Source of the DNA: Wurfbainia villosa | Lineage: Eukaryota > Streptophyta > Magnoliopsida > Zingiberales > Zingiberaceae | Length of the DNA: 64,000 nucleotides | Direction of reading: 5' to 3' | NCBI GenBank assembly: GCA_025175895.1 | Contig: CM046000.1 | Span: 95,216,753 to 95,280,752 of the forward strand | Shown: in pieces, positions 37,362 to 50,377 of the stretch | Layout of the letters: every line of letters starts with the position of its first letter | Numbering within the stretch: the first letter of the stretch is position 1 | Made by a program: the position numbers and the translations under genes | The notes under the pieces: model-generated | What the model was told of the DNA's origin: nothing | The model's input: only the letters and a program-made list of their open reading frames with translations | Database searches by the model: none

Positions 37362-39205
37362 TGTTAGTGAAAGCCCTAGAGCCAATCATGTGATGATTGT
37401 TGTATGGACTTTATTGTATCATATTCCTATTTATAAAGGCATGGTTATTATATTTACTTGTATTGGTGCCAAATAACTAAATATAATAATGTCCTTGAGT
37501 AGTAGGTTCTTATCTATATCAATCGATTGGTTGAATCGATAATGAGATGATATAGAGAACACTACTCTTAATCATTCCTAGTCGAGTATTAACATTCAGG
37601 GACAATGTTAATGCATAGAGACTAGCATGTAGGTCAACAAGATGACTTGATCTCACAAGTCATGGATATGAGATATCAAGTTGACACATGGGTATGCATT
37701 GGAGAATGTATACTGAATGACCCGCCATGAGAAAGTATCATGGATCGTTATATGAGTGTCATATACTTTCTCATGTGGCTATTAGTATGACTATTAGTCC
37801 TTAGACCTGAAGTCACCATGGTTCCCTACATAAGGAGTTGCATACTTTGGCTTCACAAGCGTCACCCGTAAATGGGTGGACTATAAAGGCGATTCTGGGT
37901 ATGTAGCAGATTATGCGGAGGATGTGAGTGATGTAGATGGGATCTATCCCTCCCATATGACGGGGTGACATCGATATTCTTGATAGAGTGAGACCACAAA
38001 GTGCATGGTCATGCCCAAATGAGTCAATATGAGATATTGAGCTAATTTGATTAGAGTGAGTCTACTTGGAGTTCAAGATTTAGATTGTACCGAGGATGAC
38101 ACGGTCTATGCCTCGATTGGTCAATCTAGATGTCAAGGATAGAGGGACATTGTCACATATTGTGAGAGTCACAATTAGTAGTCACAAAGGTGATGTTGGA
38201 GCTCAACATTCTTGTAACTTGGGTAGCAATGATGTGTTGCTAGATACCGCTCATTGCTTATGTTCCTAAATCGGTTTAGGGACATTGCCAACGTTACAAG
38301 AACCTATAGGGTCACACACATAAGAGCAATTAGATGGAGATTAGGTTCATATGATGAACCATGAGGATTAGGTTCATGGGATGAACCAAATTGGATTAAG
38401 AGTAATCCAAATTAGACTAATTGAGTTAGACTCAAGTTGATTCAAGTGTTGAATGAGTCTAATTGAGATTTGATTCATCAAATCAATTTAAATTAATGAA
38501 TAGAGATTCATTATATTAAATTGACTTGAGTCAAGTGGTTAGATTTGATCAACCATGGGAGATTAGAGGTCAAGTTTGACTTGACTTGAGAGAGAAGATG
38601 AAAGGTCAAGTTTGACTTGACCAAATGCCATGTCATGATGATGACTAGGCATGGCCGGCCAATGATGGTGCTCCACATCATCATTGACTTGGTCAATTGG
38701 TGCCACATCATGAGGGAGACCAAGGGTCATGGGAGTTACATGCATGCATGTAACCCCCCCCCCCCCTCCATAATGTGGCCGGCCAACACCATTAGGGGTT
38801 ATGTGGATGAATTCATTTTGGGTAGAGTTACTCACAATTACTTCATCTTCAACCTTGGAACCTTTTCTCTCAAGCTCTCCCTCTCCAACCTCATCTTGCC
38901 GAGACACCATAGAGGAGTGCTAGCACACTCAAGTGTCTTTTTCTCCACCTATTGCTTGTGTGGATACCATAGAGGAGTGTGCACTTGACACTCTCGAGTT
39001 CCGACGGACTTTTGGACGAGCGGGATAAGCGAAGGGCGTCGCTACGAGGGTAACGTTCTAATCTCTTAGATCTAAGGTAGATCTAGGATTTTTGTAAGCA
39101 CATACATGTAATTATAATTTTTATACTTCGCACGGATCCGTGGCCGGGGCTTCCGAGGTTTCCGCAACGCAAAAAGCGGTTTTTGCGGCTCGGAAAAACC
39201 CAACA
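37362..39205 (+). repeat. copia C 5' LTR
   Basis: TGTTAGTG to CCCAACA, 1844 bp. Carries a run of 13 C at about 38754-38766 after two GCATG repeats; the 3' LTR has the same. Confidence 0.92.
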
Positions 39206-39206
39206 G

Positions 39207-39220
39207 TGGTATCAGAGCCA
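39207..39220 (+). other. primer binding site, copia C
   Basis: TGGTATCAGAGCCA one base after the LTR end; initiator Met-tRNA. Confidence 0.88.
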
Positions 39221-40861
39221 CGTGCGAAGCATGTATGTGTTTCATTTTTGTAGTTTTTATATTAGATATAAAAATTACAGATTTATATGTTTCTGTAAAT
39301 TTTCTTATTTTATAGAATTTTTGGGTATTTTTCTCGTAGAGTCGAAGCAACGAGTGTTGGGACACTCGTAGGCTTCAACCGTCGAGAAAAACTCTCCGAA
39401 TCGGCGAGTTCTCGCTTTAGGTTTTTGGGACAGTGACTTAAGTCGCTGTAAGATCATTGTAGGGACACTCGCGAAGTTTATTTTTGCAGTAGAGCGCTGC
39501 TATCCCGAAAAGGGCCATGTCCCTTGATCGCGCGGAAACCGCTTAAGCGACCGTTTTCGGAGGGGTGACTCATAAATTCAAAATAAATTAGGAAAAATTA
39601 TAGAAATTTTCTGTAAAAATACATAATTTAGAATTATGTATAATTTTGTGATTGTCATGGCCCAATAACCCAATTGGATTGGATTATGTGTGTTGTAATT
39701 CATAATACGGCCTGCGTGCCGTTTTGTGGTTGTGCGTGTTGTAAAGTGTTTGTGACCTGCGCGTCGCGCCTATTCTTTTAATATTCTAGTTGTAAATAGT
39801 TTTAGACTCGAATGTAACTCGAGTTTCGTATTTGTAATGTACAAAATGGAGCGTTGGAAAGTCCACTTGAAGACGAGCTTACGAGAAGGGTGACGATGAC
39901 ACATGGCGGTCAAAGGAAGCGCCTGGAGAAGTCGCTAGCCTTAGGTTGACCGTCCGATCTTCTCATTGGCTTGAGAAGATCGTAGTAGGGCCATGACTAT
40001 ATCACATTTAATGATATATATATATATATATGTTGATATATATATATGTATATTTAATTGATTTTGCTTGTATGTATGTGATGCATGCTAGTAGAAAAAA
40101 TGTTTGTATGTATATGATGCATGCTAGGTTAATTTTCTTGTATGTATATGATGCATGCTAGAATAATTAATGTATGTATATGATGCATGCTAATATAGGA
40201 TAATAAAGGCCTAAATGCGTATAAGATACACATTACGATTAGATTAGATCATAATCGAATCAACTCGAAAATGCCTACCGAGCCTTGATACCCATCACTA
40301 CCTCGATCATTTGTTGTTGTTGAATCTGCCAAAGCAGAGCAACGCATATTATCTTGGTAGGGTGCGGAGGGACAATCTTGGTCCCGCCTATCACGACTCG
40401 GGTTAGAGTAAGCTCAATTAGATTGAGCAAAACTAGTTAACTCAATTGGATCGAGTAGAACTATAGGCATATTCCAATCGTTGGAAAGATAGGTTAAGAT
40501 CGCATTTACACTAAATCTTGGGCGATTTAGCCAAAGCTAACTCAAGGTCTTTTGTAAATGTGGGTCTTAATCCTATAAACAAGAGTTGCATAGAGATGTA
40601 ATCGGTAATATGTTACCCACCGATCGTACTAAGTCTTGGGCGATTTAGCCAAAGCTAACTCAAGGCTTAGTATGATGTGGATCTTGTCCCGCAAGAATTA
40701 TAGCTAGTTTGTATGAATCTAGTAAAAGTGGTTTGACCACATCCATAACTCGATTCTACAAAATTCCTATAATTCAGTGGGAGCATCATTTGATTAAAGG
40801 CCTAATTAAATGATAAAAGGAACATGATATTAATTCTCTGTATTGTATGTTGTAGATAACT
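39221..40861 (+). other. untranslated leader of copia C with internal repeats
   Basis: 1.6 kb without conserved ORF. Contains an AT dinucleotide run (about 40011-40051), four spaced copies of TGTATGTATATGATGCATGC-like sequence (40070-40193) and two copies of CTTGGGCGATTTAGCCAAAG (near 40527 and 40635). Confidence 0.7.
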
Positions 40862-43800
40862 ATGTCGACAACTACGAACACTCTCTCTCTGCGATCCGTC
40901 CTTGAGAAGGACAAGCTCAATGGAGCAAATTTCCTGATGCAGAACTTGAGAATTGTTCTCACCCAAGAAAGGAAGGTATCGTCTGGAGCGGCCCATTCGA
41001 GGCACCCTCGCCAATGCCTCGCGGTGACAAAGATGCTTACAAGAAGCATCAAGATGATGCATTAGATGTGTCATGTATCGATGCTGCGACCATGAACTCT
41101 CGAGCCTTGGAACACGAGTTCATGAATGCTTATGATATGGTTGGACATCTTCGTCAACTATATCAAGGACAAGCTAGGCATGAGAGATATGAAGTCTCTA
41201 AGGCATTATTTGGGTCCAAAATGCAAGAAGGGACTCCCGTAGGTACATATGTACTCAAGATGATTGGGTACGTAGAAAACCTACAAAGGCTGGGATTCCC
41301 ACTTGGCCAAGAGCTGGCCACTGACCTAATCTTGCAATCTTTGCCACAAGCCTTCAATCAATTTGTCATGAATTATAACATGAATGAAATTGATAAGCCA
41401 TTGCCTGAAATGCTCAGCATGTTGAGAACTGCAGAGCTTAACCTTAAGAAGGGTAAATCTGACACCATTTTGATGGTGCAGAAGAAGAAAGGCAAGGGCA
41501 AGCCTAAAGGTAAGGGAAAGTCCCAAGCCAAGGGCAAAGGCAAAGAACTTAAACCCAAAGGAGGGGTAGCCAAGGAAGGGGCTTGCTTCTTCTGCAAGGA
41601 AGCAGGACACTGGAAGCGTAACTGCAAGGCATACCTGGAAGATCTTAAGAAGAAGAGAAGTGAGACTTCTACTTCAGGTATAAATGTTATAGAAGTCAAT
41701 CTATCTATTTCTTCATCTTGGGTATTAGATACCGGATGTGCATCTCACATTTGTACCAATGTGCAGGGGCTGAGAAATAGCAGGGCATTGACAAAGGGTG
41801 AGGTGGACCTACGAGTAGGCAATGGAGCAAGGGTTGCTGCTGTTGCTGTAGGAACTTATGATCTATCTCTGCCCTCTGGGCTTGTGCTAGAATTAGATGA
41901 ATGTTGTTATGTGCCTGCCTTAACTAAGAACATCATTTCAGTTTCTTGTTTGGACAAGAAAGGTTTTTCATTTATAATAAAGAACAAGTGTTGTTCAGTT
42001 TATTTAAATGATATGTTCTATTGTAGTGCACCTCTAATGAACGGACTCTACTTTCTAGACTTAGAGAGCCCTATCTATAACATAAGTACCAAGAGGTTCA
42101 AGTCAAATGAGTTGAACCAAACCTATCTCTGGCATTGTCGCTTAGGTCACATAAATGAGAGTCGCTTATCTCAGCTCCATAAGGATGGGCTGCTAGACTC
42201 ATTTTATTTTGAATCATATGAGACATGCGAGTCTTGCCTTTTAGGCAAGATGACCAAGACTCCCTTTAGTGGACATAGCGAAATAGCAACAGATTTGTTA
42301 GGACTTATACATAGTGATGTATGTGGTCCTTTCAATGTTGTTGCTAGAGGTGGTTACAGGTACTTCATTACATTTACTGATGACTTTTATGTGTATCTTA
42401 TGACACATAAATCAATCCTTTGAAAAGTTCAAAGAATTCAAGAATGAAGTACAAAACCGACTTTATTAAGATACTTGATCGGATCGAGGTGGTGAATACC
42501 TTAGCCATGAGTTTCGTGACTATCTAGAGTGTGGGATTCTATCCCAACTCACTCCTCTGGAACACCAAAGTGGAATGGTGTATCCGAAAGGAGGAATCGT
42601 ACCCTATTGGATACGGTACGATCTATGATGAGTCACACAGATCTTCCTATATCCTTTTGGGGATATGCCTGGACACTGACCTTTACCCTTAACCATGTAC
42701 CATCCAAGGTCATGGTAAAGACACCATATACGATATGGACAGGAAAAATCCCAAGATGTCTTTTATGAGGATTTGGGGTTGTGAGGCTTACGTTCGACGT
42801 CAAGTCTCAGACAAACTGGGACCCAAATCCGATAGGTGCTATTTTGTTGGATATCCCAAGGATACAAAGGGATATTACTTCTACATTCCCAGTCAGCACA
42901 AAGTGTTTGTGGCAAAGACTGGGGTTTTTCTAGAAAGGGATTTTGTTTCTAGAAAAACTAGCGGGAGTACCTTCGATCTTGAAGAAATTCAAGATAAGGA
43001 CCATAGCACTGAGGCCTTGATGGAGGTTGAACAGGAACCACAAAGTGTTGTGGGTGATGAGGTTGTTGCACAAAGAGTTGTGGAACAATCACCTGTTCAA
43101 GTAGACCTACCTCTTCGCAGGTCTGATAGGGTACGTCGTCAGCCTGAGAGATACTCATTTTTCTTGTCTGACCATGATGACGTTATGCTCATTGAGAATG
43201 AGCCTACCTCCTATCAGGAAGCTGTGATGAGCCCAGATTCTGAGAAATGGCTAGACGCCATGAGATCCGAGATGGAATCCATGTACACTAACCAAGTATG
43301 GACTTTGGTTGATCCACCTGAAGGGGTCAAACCCATTGGGTGTAAGTGGGTCTTTAGGAGAAAGACTGACATGGATGGACTTACGCATACCTGTAAGGGC
43401 CGATTGGTGGCTAAAGGTTTCAAACAAATTCATGGTATTGACTATGATGAAACCTTTTCTCCAGTGGCGATGTTTAAGTCCATTCGGATCTTGCTTGCTA
43501 TTGCAGCATACCACGATTATGAGATCTGACAGATGGATGTCAAAACCGCATTTCTGAATGGAAACTTACTCGAGGATGTGTACATGACACAACCTGAGGG
43601 TTTGGTAGATCCACAGCATACTGGGAAGGTATGCAAGCTGCAAAGGTCCATTTATGGGCTAAAGCAAGCTTCTCGGAGTTGGAATCTTCGATTCGATGAT
43701 GCGATCAAACAGTTTGGTTTCATCAAGAATGAAGATGAACCCTGTGTCTACAAGAGGGTTAATGGGAACACAGTTGTGTTCCTTGTATTGTATGTGGATG

Positions 43801-44610
43801 ACATACTACTCATTGGGAATGACATCCCTTCGCTACAGTCTGTGAAGACTTGGCTGGGGACGTGCTTCTCAATGAAGGACTTAGGTGAAGCAGCCTGTAT
43901 TCTAGGCATAAAGATCTATAGAGATAGATCTAAGAGATTGCTTGGCCTAAGTCAGAGTACATACATTGACACGGTATTACTTCGGTTTGCCATGCAGAAT
44001 TCCAAGAAAGGACTTAGATGTCACATGGTGTGAGTCTTTCAAGACTCAAAGTCCCTCTTCTAGAGAGGAGAGAGACCGCATGGATAAGATCCCATACGCA
44101 TACGCTATAGGATCTATCATATGCGCCATCTTTGTGTACTGCGTCACGATGTCTCGTATGCTTTGAGCATGGCGAGTAGATACGATCGAGATCGGTGGCG
44201 TCCTTTGGATAGCAGTCAAGAATATTCTTAAGTACTTGAGAAGGACTAAAGAATATTTCTTGATATTTGGAGGCGATGAGGAGTTAGCTGTAAAGGGTTA
44301 CAGCGATGCCAGCTTCCAAACTGACCAGGATGATTATAGATCGCAGTCAGGGTTCGTGTTTTGCTTGAATAGGTAGCACTGTGAGCTGGAAGAGTTCCAA
44401 GCAGGACACAGTTATTGATTCTACAACAGAGGCCGAATATATCGGTGCTTCCATCTCATTCGTGAGATTGTCGATCGAGGAGATGTGAAGATTTGCAGAG
44501 TACTCACAGAGGCTAACATCGCAGATCCCTTGACCAAGGCTTTGGCACAGAAAAAGCATGATGGTCACACTAGGTCATTGGGTATTAGATACTACGGTGA
44601 TTGGCACTAG
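40862..44610 (+). pseudogene. gag-pol: gag-pol polyprotein, copia C
   Basis: Gag starts at ATG 40862 with one frameshift near 41010. 41014-42423 is open: gag core, Lys-rich stretch, zinc knuckle CFFCKEAGHWKRNC (near 41584), protease WVLDTGCASHIC (near 41722), integrase zinc module HCRLGH...CESC (near 42134-42235) and DVCGPF. A frameshift near 42420-42530 breaks integrase. 42735-43529 is integrase tail and RT start, ending at TGA 43527-43529, where the frame resumes at once with QMDVKTAFLNG. RT 43533-44033 has an intact YVDDILLIGND. RNase H (44040-44610) is scrambled, and at about 44451 about 175 bp are missing relative to copia A, between the AEY motif and HLIREIVDRGD. Terminal stop at 44608-44610. 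Confidence 0.88.
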
Positions 44611-44614
44611 TGCT

Positions 44615-44624
44615 AGTGGGAGAT
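44615..44624 (+). other. polypurine tract, copia C
   Basis: AGTGGGAGAT directly before the 3' LTR. Confidence 0.8.
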
Positions 44625-46465
44625 TGTTAGTGAAAGCCCTAGAGCCAATCATGTGATGATTGTTGTATGGACTTTATTGTATCATATTCCTATTTATAAA
44701 GGCATGGTTATTATATTTACTTGTATTGGTGCCAAATAACTAAATATAATAATGTCCTTGAGTAGTAGGTTCTAATCTATATCAATCGATTGGTTGAATC
44801 GATAATGAGATGATATAGAGAACACTACTCTTAATCATTCCTAGTCGAGTATTAACATTCAGGGACAATGTTAATGCATAGAGACTAGCATGTAGGTCAA
44901 CAAGATGACTTGATCTCACAAGTCATGGATATGAGATATCAAGTTGACACATGGGTATGCATTGGAGAATGTATACTGAATGACCGCCATGAGAAAGTAT
45001 CATGGATCGTTATATGAGTGTCATATACTTTCTCATGTGGCTATTAGTATGACTATTAGTCCTTAGACCTGAAGTCACCATGGTTCCCTACATAAGGAGT
45101 TGCATACTTTGGCCACAAACGTCACCCGTAAATGGGTGGACTATAAAGGCGATTCTTGGGTATGTAACGAATTATGCGGAGAGGATGTGAGTGATGTAGA
45201 TGGGATCTATCCCTCCCATATGACGGGTGACATCGATATTCTTGATAGAGTGAGACCACGAAGTGCATGGCCATGCCCAAATGAGTCAATATGAGATATT
45301 GAGCTCATTTGATTAGAGTGAGTCTACTTGGAGTTCAAGATTTAGATTGTACCGAGGATGACACGGTCTATGCCTCGATTGGTCAATCTAGATGTCAAGG
45401 ATAGAGGGACATTGTCACATATTGTGAGAGTCACAATTAGTAGTCACAAAGGTGATGTTGGAGCTCAACATTCTTGTAACTTGGGTAGCAATGATGTGTT
45501 GCTAGATACCGCTCATTGCTTATGTTCCTAAATCGGTTTAGGGACATTGCCAACGTTACAAGAACCTATAGGGTCACACACATAAGAGCAATTAGATGGA
45601 GATTAGGTTCATATGATGAACCATGAGGATTAGGTTCATGGGATGAACCAAATTGGATTAAGAGTAATCCAAATTAGACTAATTGAGTTAGACTCAAGTT
45701 GATTCAAGTGTTGAATGAGTCTAATTGAGATTTGATTCATCAAATCAATTTAAATTAATGAATAGAGATTCATTATATTAAATTGACTTGAGTCAAGTGG
45801 TTAGATTTGATCAACCATGGGAGATTAGAGGTCAAGTTTGACTTGACTTGAGAGAGAAGATGAAAGGTCAAGTTTGACTTGACCAAATGCCATGTCATGA
45901 TGATGACTAGGCATGGCCGGCCAATGATGGTGCTCCACATCATCATTGACTTGGTCAGTGGTGCCACATCATGAGGAGACCAAGGGTCATGGTAGTTACA
46001 TGCATGCATGTAACCCCCCCCCCCCCTCCATAATGTGGCCGGCCAACACCATTAGGGGTTATGTGGATGAATTCATTTTGGGTAGAGTTACTCACAATTA
46101 CTTCATCTTCAACCTTGGAACCTTTTCTCTCAAGCTCTCCCTCTCTAACCTCATCTTGCCGAGACACCATAGAGGAGTGCTAGCACACTCAAGTGTCTTT
46201 TTCTCCACCTATTGCTTGTGTGGATACCATAGAGGAGTGTGCACTTGACACTCTCGAGTTCCGACGGACTTTTGGACGAGCGGGATAAGCGAAGGGCGTC
46301 GCTACGAGGGTAACGTTCTAATCTCTTAGATCTAAGGTAGATCTAGGATTTTTGTAAGCACATACATGTAATTATAATTTTTATACTTCGCACGGATCCG
46401 TGGCCGGGGCTTCCGAGGTTTCCGCAACGCAAAAAGCGGTTTTTGCGGCTCGGAAAAACCCAACA
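44625..46465 (+). repeat. copia C 3' LTR
   Basis: 1841 bp, over 99 percent like the 5' LTR by eye; same poly-C run at about 46014-46026. Confidence 0.92.
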
Positions 46466-46687
46466 GTTTGTCCCCGTACAAAGGACATGACCTCACAATT
46501 ACTCCACACTCGTGCTTACCTCTGGTTCTTCTCGACCTGTCACTTAGCTTCCGGTCTTCCACCTAGATTCCTCGACTCCACGAGGTTCTCCCGGTGTCAC
46601 CTAACCACCACGATTTCTCATTCTGAGATTCTCCGGGTGTCACTGACCTTCAACTTAGCTTAAACACTTCCTACACACTTAACACAT
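46466..46687 (-). repeat. element B left LTR, part 2
   Basis: Continues part 1 from GTTTG; matches 51173-51391 of the right LTR. Confidence 0.85.
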
Positions 46688-47398
46688 TGTTGGGAGTATG
46701 GAGAATACAATCAATGTCCCACATTGGTAAGACATGAAAAAGATCATGTGCTTATAAGATAAAAAGATATCTCCATTGGTATGAGGCCTTTTGGGTATAA
46801 CCCAAAAATAAAACCATGAGGACTTAGGCCCAAAGTTGACAATATCATATCATTATGGAGATATGTGGATCTTATAGGCACTAACAATTGGTATCAGAGC
46901 CATGGTCCATGTCAAGCCATGATCCTTGAACAAAGGAAGTGGATCTCCCATGTCCGGATCAAGAGAACTAGACACCAAGCAGGAAGTCCAGTTGGGTCGG
47001 GAGAACCAAACAACTGACAAGAAGTCCAGTTGGGCTAGAAGGGCTAGACAACTAGCAGGAAGTCAAACTGGGTCAGGAGGACTAGATAGTTGGCAGAAAG
47101 TTATGGTGAGTTGAGGATTGGACATCAAGCAAAGGAAGTCCTTCGAGGACGGATAGACTTGAGGGGGGCTCAATGTAGTTCTTCGTTTGAGGAGGAATTG
47201 TTGGGAGTATAGAGAATACAATCAAAGTCCCACATTGGTAAGACATGGAAAATATCATATGCTTATAAGATAAAAAGATATCTCCATTGGTATGAGACCT
47301 TTTGGGTAAAGCCAAAAAAATAAAACCATGAGGACTTAGGCCCAAAGTGGATAATATCATACCATTGTGGAGATATGTCAATCTTATAGGCACTAACA
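46688..47398 (+). mobile_element. TRIM element in element B left LTR
   Basis: 711 bp. LTRs 46688-46886 and 47199-47398 (TGTTGGGAG to CTAACA). Primer site TGGTATCAGAGCCATGG from 46889, purine tract GAGGAGGAAT before 47199. Target duplication CACAT/CACAG (46683-46687, 47399-47403; one change). The interior has three to four 33-36-bp repeats around GGAAGTCCAGTTGGGTC (46980-47100). No coding capacity; depends on other elements. Confidence 0.88.
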
Positions 47399-47489
47399 CA
47401 CAGCTCATGAGATAACAATAAGAGATTAACTTTGAACCTTTGCCATAATCAAAATCTAGGTTCGATTATCTGGTGCCACTGCACCAATA
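47399..47489 (-). repeat. element B left LTR, part 3
   Basis: Matches 53164-53254. On the minus strand this is the LTR start, TATTGGTG here and TGTTGGTG in the other copy. Confidence 0.8.
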
Positions 47490-48694
47490 ATCTCCCCCTT
47501 TTTGATCTATTGCAAACCGATTCAAAGTTAAGGGAATTTAAGCATGAAATGAAGTAGTAAACATGAGTAAATAAGCATGTAGCACATGATTAACCGCTTT
47601 CTCAAGACCTCCCCCTCAAGGCTAGGAAAAAGACACTTTAAAGTTAATTTCTTGTTTTACTCCCCCTTAACTTTGTCCTCTTCTCCCCCTTTTGCCATAA
47701 ATCAAAAATACTTGGGGGTGTATGTATAGGATAGGGGTGTATTTAACGAAAAATGAAATAGTATAAGCATAAAATGTGCTTTTAAAATTATTAAAAAGAT
47801 AAATCAAATATAAGAGTCCAAGCATTTAGTCAAGTATAGCATCCTATGGGTGCATAATTGATTTGAGGTATATCCCTCTGCACCAATAATTGTAAAACTA
47901 GTTTTACTAAAGTAAAATTTTAAAACTATTTAAAACATAATTTTGATTTCAAAATTCCATAAGTACATTTTCAAAATACTTTAAGGAGTTTGTAATATAA
48001 CCCTTAAGGTTAGTTTTCTCTCCATTAGTCAAATACATAGAGTCTAGAAGATTTAGGGGGCTATACTTGGCATAGAGAGTTATATATTTAGTATTGGCCA
48101 AACAAAACTAGTAACTATATGTTAAATGTAACAATTAAGAAAATAAGTGTTCTTATAGTTTTGAAGGTTTTTCGAAGAATTATATTATCCGTAATTCAAT
48201 TATCCATAACATCTCACCCATTCTATGTGTCTCAAAGCATGTTCACCTTATATATTTTTGTGAGATGATTTCAATTTTAACTTGATTGAAGATAGTCAAC
48301 CTTGGGTTATATTCAGATTTAACCTTCAAATCGTGAAGTAGACTTTTCAAGAAAATGACTTCCAGGTCGTGGCGAGGCACATGGGCCTTCTTTGATCGGA
48401 ACAACGACCACTTCCTTAGACAAAGTCAATTTCAAAAAAATATTTACTTAAGTCACTTAGGGTTACTTCCTGGTCTAACTAGTTTAGGATACAGCGAGGT
48501 AGCTTCAGCTAGTTCAACTTACCCAAGTGCACCAAGCTAGATACACCTTATCTAGCTCGGATACACAAGACCTCGTTTCCCTAAGGTACTATGATCTCGA
48601 TGCATCGTGATACTATGTTATCAAGGTTGACTAACTATTGGTCCTATCTAGCCGTAATAGAAATTAAAAGAAAAACTAATCATGTAAAGTTTTA
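47490..48694 (-). other. PPT and 3' non-coding interior of element B
   Basis: Minus strand AAAAAGGGGGAGAT at 47503-47490 is the polypurine tract next to the 3' LTR. More CTCCCCC tracts on the plus strand lie near 47607, 47660 and 47682. The rest is AT-rich, without ORFs. Confidence 0.7.
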
Positions 48695-50119
48695 CTAAGA
48701 GATCGAGTACACAATCTTAGTACTAGCTCCCCTTAGACCATTGAACCAATATGGTCTATCCACATAGTGGACTTGATCTTGGGGAATCCAATACTTATTA
48801 GTCCTTATATGTGAATTTAATAAAATTTTAGGGACCCATGCCTGGATTCTTTGATGACTACGATTTACAATTGACATGTACAATTTGTACGTAGTCGTTG
48901 ACCTAAATTTGAGTTCAGTTTTATTGTACATGACTCTTTGAGTTCCAAGGAGTCGGTTAAGATTCCTGGATCCCAAAGTGAACCTTTTTAACCTAGCCTC
49001 GAGCTCTTGAACTCGCCCTTTCAAGAAAGAATTCTCTTCCTCAAGTTTCTTGACTTGAGTTGAGTTTTCCTCTTGAACTTGACTAGTTGAAAAGGTTAGG
49101 GTGGCGTCATGTTTAAGAAGTTTAACCTCTTCAAGTAAAGACTCGACCATAGACTCGAACTTAAATAATTTCTTATTTAACAATTTAATTGTGCGATATA
49201 AATTAACAAACAAAGAATGACTTACCTTTATCTTCTCCTTTGAGCCAACTTTGAGTCTTGACTCGAAATCATCCTCGGAGTCAGAGTCGGAGTTGGGTTC
49301 ATATTCGTCGTTAGCTTGGGACTCAGACTCGGACTCTACCGGTCTTGCCATGAATGCTAAGTCATCGTCTTGATCTTCTTGCTCCCAAGTTGCTTAGAGT
49401 GCTCTCTTTGACTGTCTCGCATCCCTTTCCTTTTTTATCATCCTTCGAACTAGGTTGACTAGTTTAGTCTCCATCTCTTTCTCCGATTGGTAGTCGTCAT
49501 CTTCGGGAGATGGCTTGCCTTTCGCCTTTCTTTTTTGACCTATAAACAATGCTACACCTTTCTCAACCGGTACCGCATTAGATTTTTGTGTAATTTAAAT
49601 TTCGAAAACAATTCATCTAATCTTACTTAAGTCTCTAGACACTTTGTAGGCATCAACCATAGATGCCCACAAGGTGGTCCTAGGAAATGCGTTTAACGCA
49701 TACTTTATTATGTCCCGATTCTCCACCTTTTGTCCAATGGCATGTAGGCCATTCAGGATGTCTTGGATCCGGGCATGGAGTTGTGTAGTGGTCTTGTGAT
49801 CCTGCATCTTTAGATTATACAACTTATTCACTAGTAAGTCTCTTTTGTATACCTTTGCATCAGATGTCCCTTCGTGTAGCTCGATTAACTTGTTCCAGAG
49901 GTCTTTGGCACTAATGAATAGTTCAATTCGGTTGAGCTCCTCCTTGGACAAGTCGCACTGCAAAATTTGGGTCACTTTTGCATTGACTTTGATTTGCCTC
50001 TTGGTTGCGTTGGTCCATTTGTTGAAGTCCAATGGCTCCCTATGATTGTTGGTGGGTAGAGAAAAGCCAGTTTGGATTATTATCCAAGTCTCGACTTGTG
50101 TTTTCAAGAAACACTCCAT
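48695..50119 (-). pseudogene. gag: gag of element B, degraded
   Basis: Starts at ATG 50119 and reads the UBN2-type gag (FNKWTNATKRQIKV, ISAKDLWNKLIELHEGTSDA, NAFPRTTLWASMVDAYKVS) to a stop near 49613. A frameshifted stretch follows, then a frame with KPSPEDDDYQSEKEMETKL..RRMIKK that meets a TAA near 49396. 49351-48695 is open: acidic start, coiled coil (KKLEEENSFLKGRVQELEARL), then KYWIPQDQVH, a decayed form of the FWVPKS motif that ends gag in A and D. I see no zinc knuckle, unlike A and D; it may have been lost in the damaged middle. The coding ends there, with no pol. Confidence 0.72.
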
Positions 50120-50363
50120 CCGACCCTTCCAATAATGGAAGTCATCTCCATTAAAGAACGGAGGTTGGGTGGTGCTATGCCCCTCAAGATGGGCCTTTGA
50201 CTAAAACCTTGCACAACAAAAAGGACGACAAAACACGAATTGCCAAGACTTCGTCTTGGATTAGTAGTGTGAGAAAAATAATAAGGACAAGCTTAAATTA
50301 ATTTTCGAATCGAAAAATACGAAAGATGCTAGATCGGTGATTGCACCGAATCTGATCGGCCCC

Positions 50364-50376
50364 TCTCTGATATGAA
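50364..50376 (-). other. decayed primer site of element B
   Basis: Minus strand TTCATATCAGAGAG; ATATCAGAG keeps the end of the Met-tRNA site. It is next to the LTR end at 50378. Confidence 0.55.
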
Positions 50377-50377
50377 T

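Larger units (their letters stand above)
37362..46465 (+). mobile_element. Ty1/copia element C, structurally complete
   Basis: 9104 bp, LTRs 37362-39205 and 44625-46465, target duplication GTTTG at 37357-37361 and 46466-46470, primer site at 39207 and purine tract before 44625. The LTRs differ at only about 15 places by eye, so the insertion is young. The gag-pol is nonetheless broken by frameshifts, one stop and a deletion in RNase H. Confidence 0.92.

Noticed and set aside
38754..38766. 13-base C run as a functional element
   Set aside because: Identical in both LTRs of copia C, but a plain homopolymer; no support for a function.
38563..38910. 115-codon minus-strand ORF, repeated in part at 45955-46170
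   Set aside because: Falls in the copia C LTRs and is duplicated only because the LTRs are; broken by indels in the second copy.
40011..40051. AT microsatellite as a replication origin or matrix site
   Set aside because: Simple dinucleotide run; no further supporting signal.
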